Below, one piece after another: positions 61,001 to 64,000 of a stretch of 64,000 nucleotides of DNA. Source of the stretch: Pseudoalteromonas arctica A 37-1-2 (GTDB taxonomy: Bacteria; Pseudomonadota; Gammaproteobacteria; Enterobacterales; Alteromonadaceae); contig NZ_CP011025.1 of the NCBI RefSeq assembly GCF_000238395.3, positions 2,046,001 through 2,110,000 of the forward strand, given 5' to 3'. The translations under genes were made by a program, and so were the position numbers. The notes under the pieces were generated by a model that had not been told where the DNA came from, did not search any database, and saw nothing but the letters and a program-made list of their open reading frames with translations. Position 1 is the stretch's first letter. Each line of letters opens with the position of its first letter.

Positions 61001-63948
61001 GCTTTATAACCAACTAACTGCTCAACGGGTGAAACAAGCACCGAGCTGCTTGCACGAACACTTTTACCACCGCCTTCTTCATACCCTTGTACTGCAAAAT
61101 TTAACTGATAAGTACCTGCCTCATAGCGAGTTAAGTCAATATCAAATTCTGCCTTGCCTTGTTCATCAGTTTTGGTTTCGGTTAATGATTCATAACTGTG
61201 TCTAATATTTTTTCCTTCACTGTGGGGATCAGAAAACACATAATCTTTGTATTCATTAAAGTAAAAACCAGCTGGAGATAAACGTAAATCAGCAGTAACA
61301 CGTCTATTTTGAGCAGGTGTACCAAATAAGTTTTGAAGGCTCACCAATGCTTTAAATTTTGAGCTGTTTACCCACCCCTTTGCAGATGATTGAGAAAATT
61401 GACTACTAATTTTCAATCTATCGGGTACAAACTCTTCAACTTTAAACTGAGTACTGCCTAATTGGTCGCGGCTATTATTATTTTTAATAAGTTGGACCGA
61501 TACATAATACGTTCCGGTATTGGCGCTATTTTGTGTTTTAAAGTCAAAATCAAGCAATCCATACTTATCTAAGCTCACTCGTTTATTATAAACAGTTGTC
61601 CCTTTAGGATCGGTAATTATAAGTTCAAGCGGTATATCGCCCAGTTTTGCAAAGTTTTGTTGCTTCACAATCGTGGCAAGTTTAACACTATCGCCTGGTC
61701 GATAAATTCCACGGTCAGAAAAAACAAACGCATCTATTTTATTACTACCACTGAGCCCAGAACTTACACCTCCGGTATCAAACCGAGAGTAGTTAACCAT
61801 TCGAGCATAGCGATTATAAGGAATAAAAGACATGTCACTTTTAGTTTCGACTACAAAAGCAACGGGAGTTTGGTCATCAGTAAACCACGTTGTGTTGTCG
61901 AAAAATGCGTGCCCCTCAGAATCTGTTTTAGCATTTAAAATAACTAATCCGTTTTTACCCAATAACGACACCTTCGCTTTTGCTACCGGTTTTCCTGTTT
62001 CAATAGATTGGACAAATATATCGCGAGATCCATCTGCATTATTTTTTACCAAAATACCTAAATCAGTAATAAGGATAAGTCGTTTTTCTTGGGGGCCATA
62101 TACGTAATTATCTTCTGTATTTAACGCTTGAGCATTTATAAAAAATAAGCCTAAACCAACTGACTCATTATACTTACTACTCAAATCAATAGATGAATAG
62201 ACCGCTTTTTTAGGGTGCTCCGATTTTAAATTAACTTGTCTGGTAAAAATTGAACTTATGTTTTCTTCTGTAAAGTAATAATTATTAAATTCTGGATTAG
62301 AAATATCACCACTGGTTTGACTTATAAGGTGGTTAATTTGATTGGCTTCTACCCTACCTACTTTAACGTGAAGTGCGTTTACACCGCGGGTCAAAAATGA
62401 CAATTTATGATCGCCATTTTTTGATAATATAGAGCCCTTAGACATAATATTTACTTGTGTCGGATAAGCCGGCGTATCTAAAATAGTGTCGTATTTATTC
62501 ACCATCGTAAACTCACCCGTCGACTTTAATCCCTTATCAATCGCGATATAAACTTGCTGGTTTTGAGGGGCGTCAAACGTAAAACTGTGTAACTTAGTTG
62601 TATCTTGCGCGGTAGGAATCGCATTTAACTTAACTTTTTGAGATTGCTTAAGCACTGCATCAGTAACTTCTCGTGGACTACCGAAGTACTTATAGTTACC
62701 TTTTGAATCTTTAGTCGGTAATACGTAAGCAACCGTTTTACTAACCACATCTTGCGATGAAATATCATCTGTGAAGTCTAAAACAAGTGTTTGTTCGGGT
62801 TCCCCTTGCGTATTTTTTACCATCAACACATTGGCCGTATTTACTCTAAAAAAGCTATTTACACTTGGGATCAACACGGCGTCTTTAATCTCTTCTGTTG
62901 CTTGAGAAGGACCCATAACCGGCTTTACACCGCTATTAAGAACAAAATACAGATAGCTTTCGGTATCTTGAATACGTATTTGCTCTGAAGTAATGTAAAT
63001 CTCTCGTTGATGCTTGTCGTAAGTAACATCAAATTTATATTGTGCGAGTTCGTTCTTGCCATCTTGCTCAAGTGATTGAGTCAGCTTTAAATTATTTTTT
63101 ATGGTACTTATATCTGTTGGGTGAGTCGCTTTTAATGTTGCAACCACCTTGTGACTTTTTTTAACGTTAGGATCTTGATAAAAAGCGAGCGAGCTTAGTG
63201 TTAGTTCAAAGTTGGGAGTTTTAAATACATGCTCATTATCGCTTAGATGTATATCACTTTTAAAAATAGATGAATCAAAACGTACCTTATATTCTTGCCC
63301 TGCTGACCAATCTTGCTTGGGGACAAATTTAAGCTGGCTTTCACTATTCCAAGACCACTGTCCAATTAGCTCAGGCGTGACTTTTATACCTGTGGGAATC
63401 ACTTTGCCAACAAGCGCAAGCTTTGCGACAGAGTAAGACACTGCATCCGTGTTTTCTACATCATCTAAAACGGGAGTAAAATCAATATAAAGCGGTTCAG
63501 GGTTTAAAACTTCAGATAAAGTGGTAACAGCAGGTGTAGAGTGAGTTGCTTTGTAACTAATTGGCTGTGGTAAGGAAAGAAAAAAACAATAGCCTGCTAT
63601 AATTAATATCAACATTAGCACGGTGCTAAAAAATGCTGTTTTGCGCTCTTTAGCAAACCTAAGCACATTATTTATAGCAGTAATTAACCATTTCGGTTTA
63701 TGCCAAATAATGACACCAAATACATTTAAAATAACAAAAAATGTAGTCAGTAAAACCCACACACTGCCAACTGTTTTTTCGGTTACATTTACGTTGCCAA
63801 GTAAGCTTGCAACCAAACTAAACAAACCCGTTCCTATGGCTGAAAAAGCAATACTCATAAATAAGCTAGCTATTTTGGGAGCGAGTTTACTTTGTTTAAG
63901 ATTAACCTCTTTTGGGTTAGCCTCTTTTGAATCGGTTTTTGTATTCAC
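58024..63948 (-). CDS. yfhM: Alpha-2-macroglobulin family protein (YfhM type)
   Basis: 1974 aa, longer than E. coli YfhM (about 1650). Bacterial alpha-2-macroglobulins trap proteases in the periplasm through a thioester; here the motif is CTEQ with Cys1528. MG domains span about 150-1000; the bait region and A2M domain follow (GIYRPGDSVKLA, PEFKLVQELAAAGGG). Instead of a lipobox the N-terminus has three hydrophobic segments (about 25-50, 62-84 and 103-125), so it is membrane-anchored. The GTG at 63948 has AGGA 8 nt upstream; a TTG at 63954 is too close to that site. The upstream promoter is at the window edge. Confidence 0.93.
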   Translation of the reverse strand: MNTKTDSKEANPKEVNLKQSKLAPKIASLFMSIAFSAIGTGLFSLVASLLGNVNVTEKTVGSVWVLLTTFFVILNVFGVIIWHKPKWLITAINNVLRFAKERKTAFFSTVLMLILIIAGYCFFLSLPQPISYKATHSTPAVTTLSEVLNPEPLYIDFTPVLDDVENTDAVSYSVAKLALVGKVIPTGIKVTPELIGQWSWNSESQLKFVPKQDWSAGQEYKVRFDSSIFKSDIHLSDNEHVFKTPNFELTLSSLAFYQDPNVKKSHKVVATLKATHPTDISTIKNNLKLTQSLEQDGKNELAQYKFDVTYDKHQREIYITSEQIRIQDTESYLYFVLNSGVKPVMGPSQATEEIKDAVLIPSVNSFFRVNTANVLMVKNTQGEPEQTLVLDFTDDISSQDVVSKTVAYVLPTKDSKGNYKYFGSPREVTDAVLKQSQKVKLNAIPTAQDTTKLHSFTFDAPQNQQVYIAIDKGLKSTGEFTMVNKYDTILDTPAYPTQVNIMSKGSILSKNGDHKLSFLTRGVNALHVKVGRVEANQINHLISQTSGDISNPEFNNYYFTEENISSIFTRQVNLKSEHPKKAVYSSIDLSSKYNESVGLGLFFINAQALNTEDNYVYGPQEKRLILITDLGILVKNNADGSRDIFVQSIETGKPVAKAKVSLLGKNGLVILNAKTDSEGHAFFDNTTWFTDDQTPVAFVVETKSDMSFIPYNRYARMVNYSRFDTGGVSSGLSGSNKIDAFVFSDRGIYRPGDSVKLATIVKQQNFAKLGDIPLELIITDPKGTTVYNKRVSLDKYGLLDFDFKTQNSANTGTYYVSVQLIKNNNSRDQLGSTQFKVEEFVPDRLKISSQFSQSSAKGWVNSSKFKALVSLQNLFGTPAQNRRVTADLRLSPAGFYFNEYKDYVFSDPHSEGKNIRHSYESLTETKTDEQGKAEFDIDLTRYEAGTYQLNFAVQGYEEGGGKSVRASSSVLVSPVEQLVGYKADGDLSYISKESKRVVKFININSETEQVARDDLSLNLIEQQYVSTLVQQNNGTYKYQSVRKNKQISSNPFYIKQDGANYELPTAEPGDYLIELVDGKGNTVSRVSFTITGTGNLAGKLEKNAELQVQLNKPDYKPGETIEISIVAPYVGSGLITIETNKVHAFKWFESKTTSSIQTITLPQGIEGNAYVNVSFVRSLESKEIFTSPLSYAVKPFAIDRSKRAIGFDVNIPDKVKPGDDLVISYSAKSPSRVLLFAVDEGILQVANYRTPKPLNHFLQKRALEVSTMQIVDLILPEFKLVQELAAAGGGYAESMAMNRKSKQLNPFSRKVQKPVAFWSGILSADAKTKKHTFTIPDTFAGQVRVIAIAVNDEGVGVKESTTLVKGPFILTPNVLTTAAPGDEFDIVLGIANGVEDSGKQLPITVEALTSSNIEIISDKKLTLNIDEKSEDTLTFRVKVLDKLGAASITFTALSGDNVSQRTATLSVRPAVAFVSSFESGFSESGKKEIAVSRQLYPNLSQNNITASQSPLALVDGLISYLDNFPHMCTEQVVSSVFPVLSYLEHPSYMGDVSYKHERINNLIDTLRQRQLPDGRFMLWPGNSSASIYSSLYVMHFLLDAKEAGVAIPYDMWSSGFEGVRSIASGSLETNDRNRAYAIYLLTRQGEVTTNYLSDLEKSVNASNSKVWQQDITSAFMGATYQLLRASDKAQALIHSYKIGQDTQHDNWGAYDSRLAHDGQYIYLLSKHFPARLKQLTKDDLFNVVDPIFKGDYNTLSSAWSVLAMTAYSKVALSQAQPENVKIMATTTMAEKKALDVTYTPYPKASFLNDVKTLDVLAPPRSFYMMSQAGFDTNVPQKSLSNGLEVVREYQDDKGNVITTAVQGQELNVVLRVRSTTGKNISDVAVIDLLPGGFEVLRDSVRNSYNRWTSDYKDIREDRVILYGSFGDSMTELTYKIKATASGSFVVPSAYAESMYDLSIKAHSKSGRFDVTVAK

Positions 63949-64000
63949 GTTCAAAATCCTTTTTCTTTATACTGCAATATCAATAAATGAGAGAACTCAT

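Overview
The window is a chromosomal segment of a marine gammaproteobacterium of the order Alteromonadales, most likely Pseudoalteromonas or a close relative. This rests on protein similarity recalled from memory, the A+T-rich composition, the conserved order gyrA-serC-aroA-cmk-rpsA-ihfB-lapA-lapB-pyrF, the nrdA-nrdB-yfaE cluster, and a large agar-utilisation locus.

Region 1 (1-19.1 kb) is conserved core genome. It holds a DEAD-box helicase cut by the window edge, a CvfB-like S1 protein, pyrF, lapB, lapA, ihfB, rpsA, cmk, aroA, serC and gyrA (minus strand), then ubiG, a Gph/MupP-type phosphatase, nrdA, nrdB and yfaE (plus strand). The nrdA leader carries a perfect DnaA box and a pair of NrdR-like boxes 31 bp apart overlapping a sigma70-type promoter. 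Two copies of a 162-bp MITE-like repeat lie in intergenic gaps.

Region 2 (19.1-55.4 kb) is a compound agar locus. Its outer parts are: (i) an operon of Zn-dehydrogenase, KduD-like dehydrogenase and AldA-like aldehyde dehydrogenase, divergent from an FG-GAP/ASPIC lipoprotein; (ii) a TonB-dependent receptor; (iii) an operon of sugar porter, KDG kinase, GH117, galT, galK, galE and a PhoD-like Tat lipoprotein; (iv) a GH50 lipoprotein divergent from that operon; and (v) a FadR-type GntR regulator. A palindrome ATTGTYAACAAT recurs upstream of these units and is the probable operator of the GntR protein. Together they predict agar oligosaccharides -> GH50/GH117 -> D-galactose (Leloir pathway) plus 3,6-anhydro-L-galactose, oxidised and rearranged to 2-keto-3-deoxygluconate and phosphorylated. 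The cycloisomerase and the KDPG aldolase are not in the window.

Nested inside (25.4-37.5 kb) is a second, differently built operon: GH16, Na+/solute symporter, GH117-like enzyme, FAD oxidoreductase, YbhE-type lactonase, ECF sigma factor, FecR-LamG anti-sigma and GH50. It lacks the palindrome. Its sigma/anti-sigma pair is of a type typical of Planctomycetes/Verrucomicrobia, which suggests horizontal acquisition. Beside it lie the wreckage of a sulfatase and of an AraC regulator.

Two genes of the locus are visibly broken. The TonB-dependent receptor is split by a complete IS3-family element (1266 bp, 3-bp target duplication ATA; clean excision would restore the reading frame). The lactonase has a single in-frame TGA at codon 111. 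The strain may therefore be impaired in agar use.

Region 3 (55.6-64 kb) is pbpC (PBP1C) overlapping a very large alpha-2-macroglobulin gene (yfhM type), a conserved pair in envelope defence.
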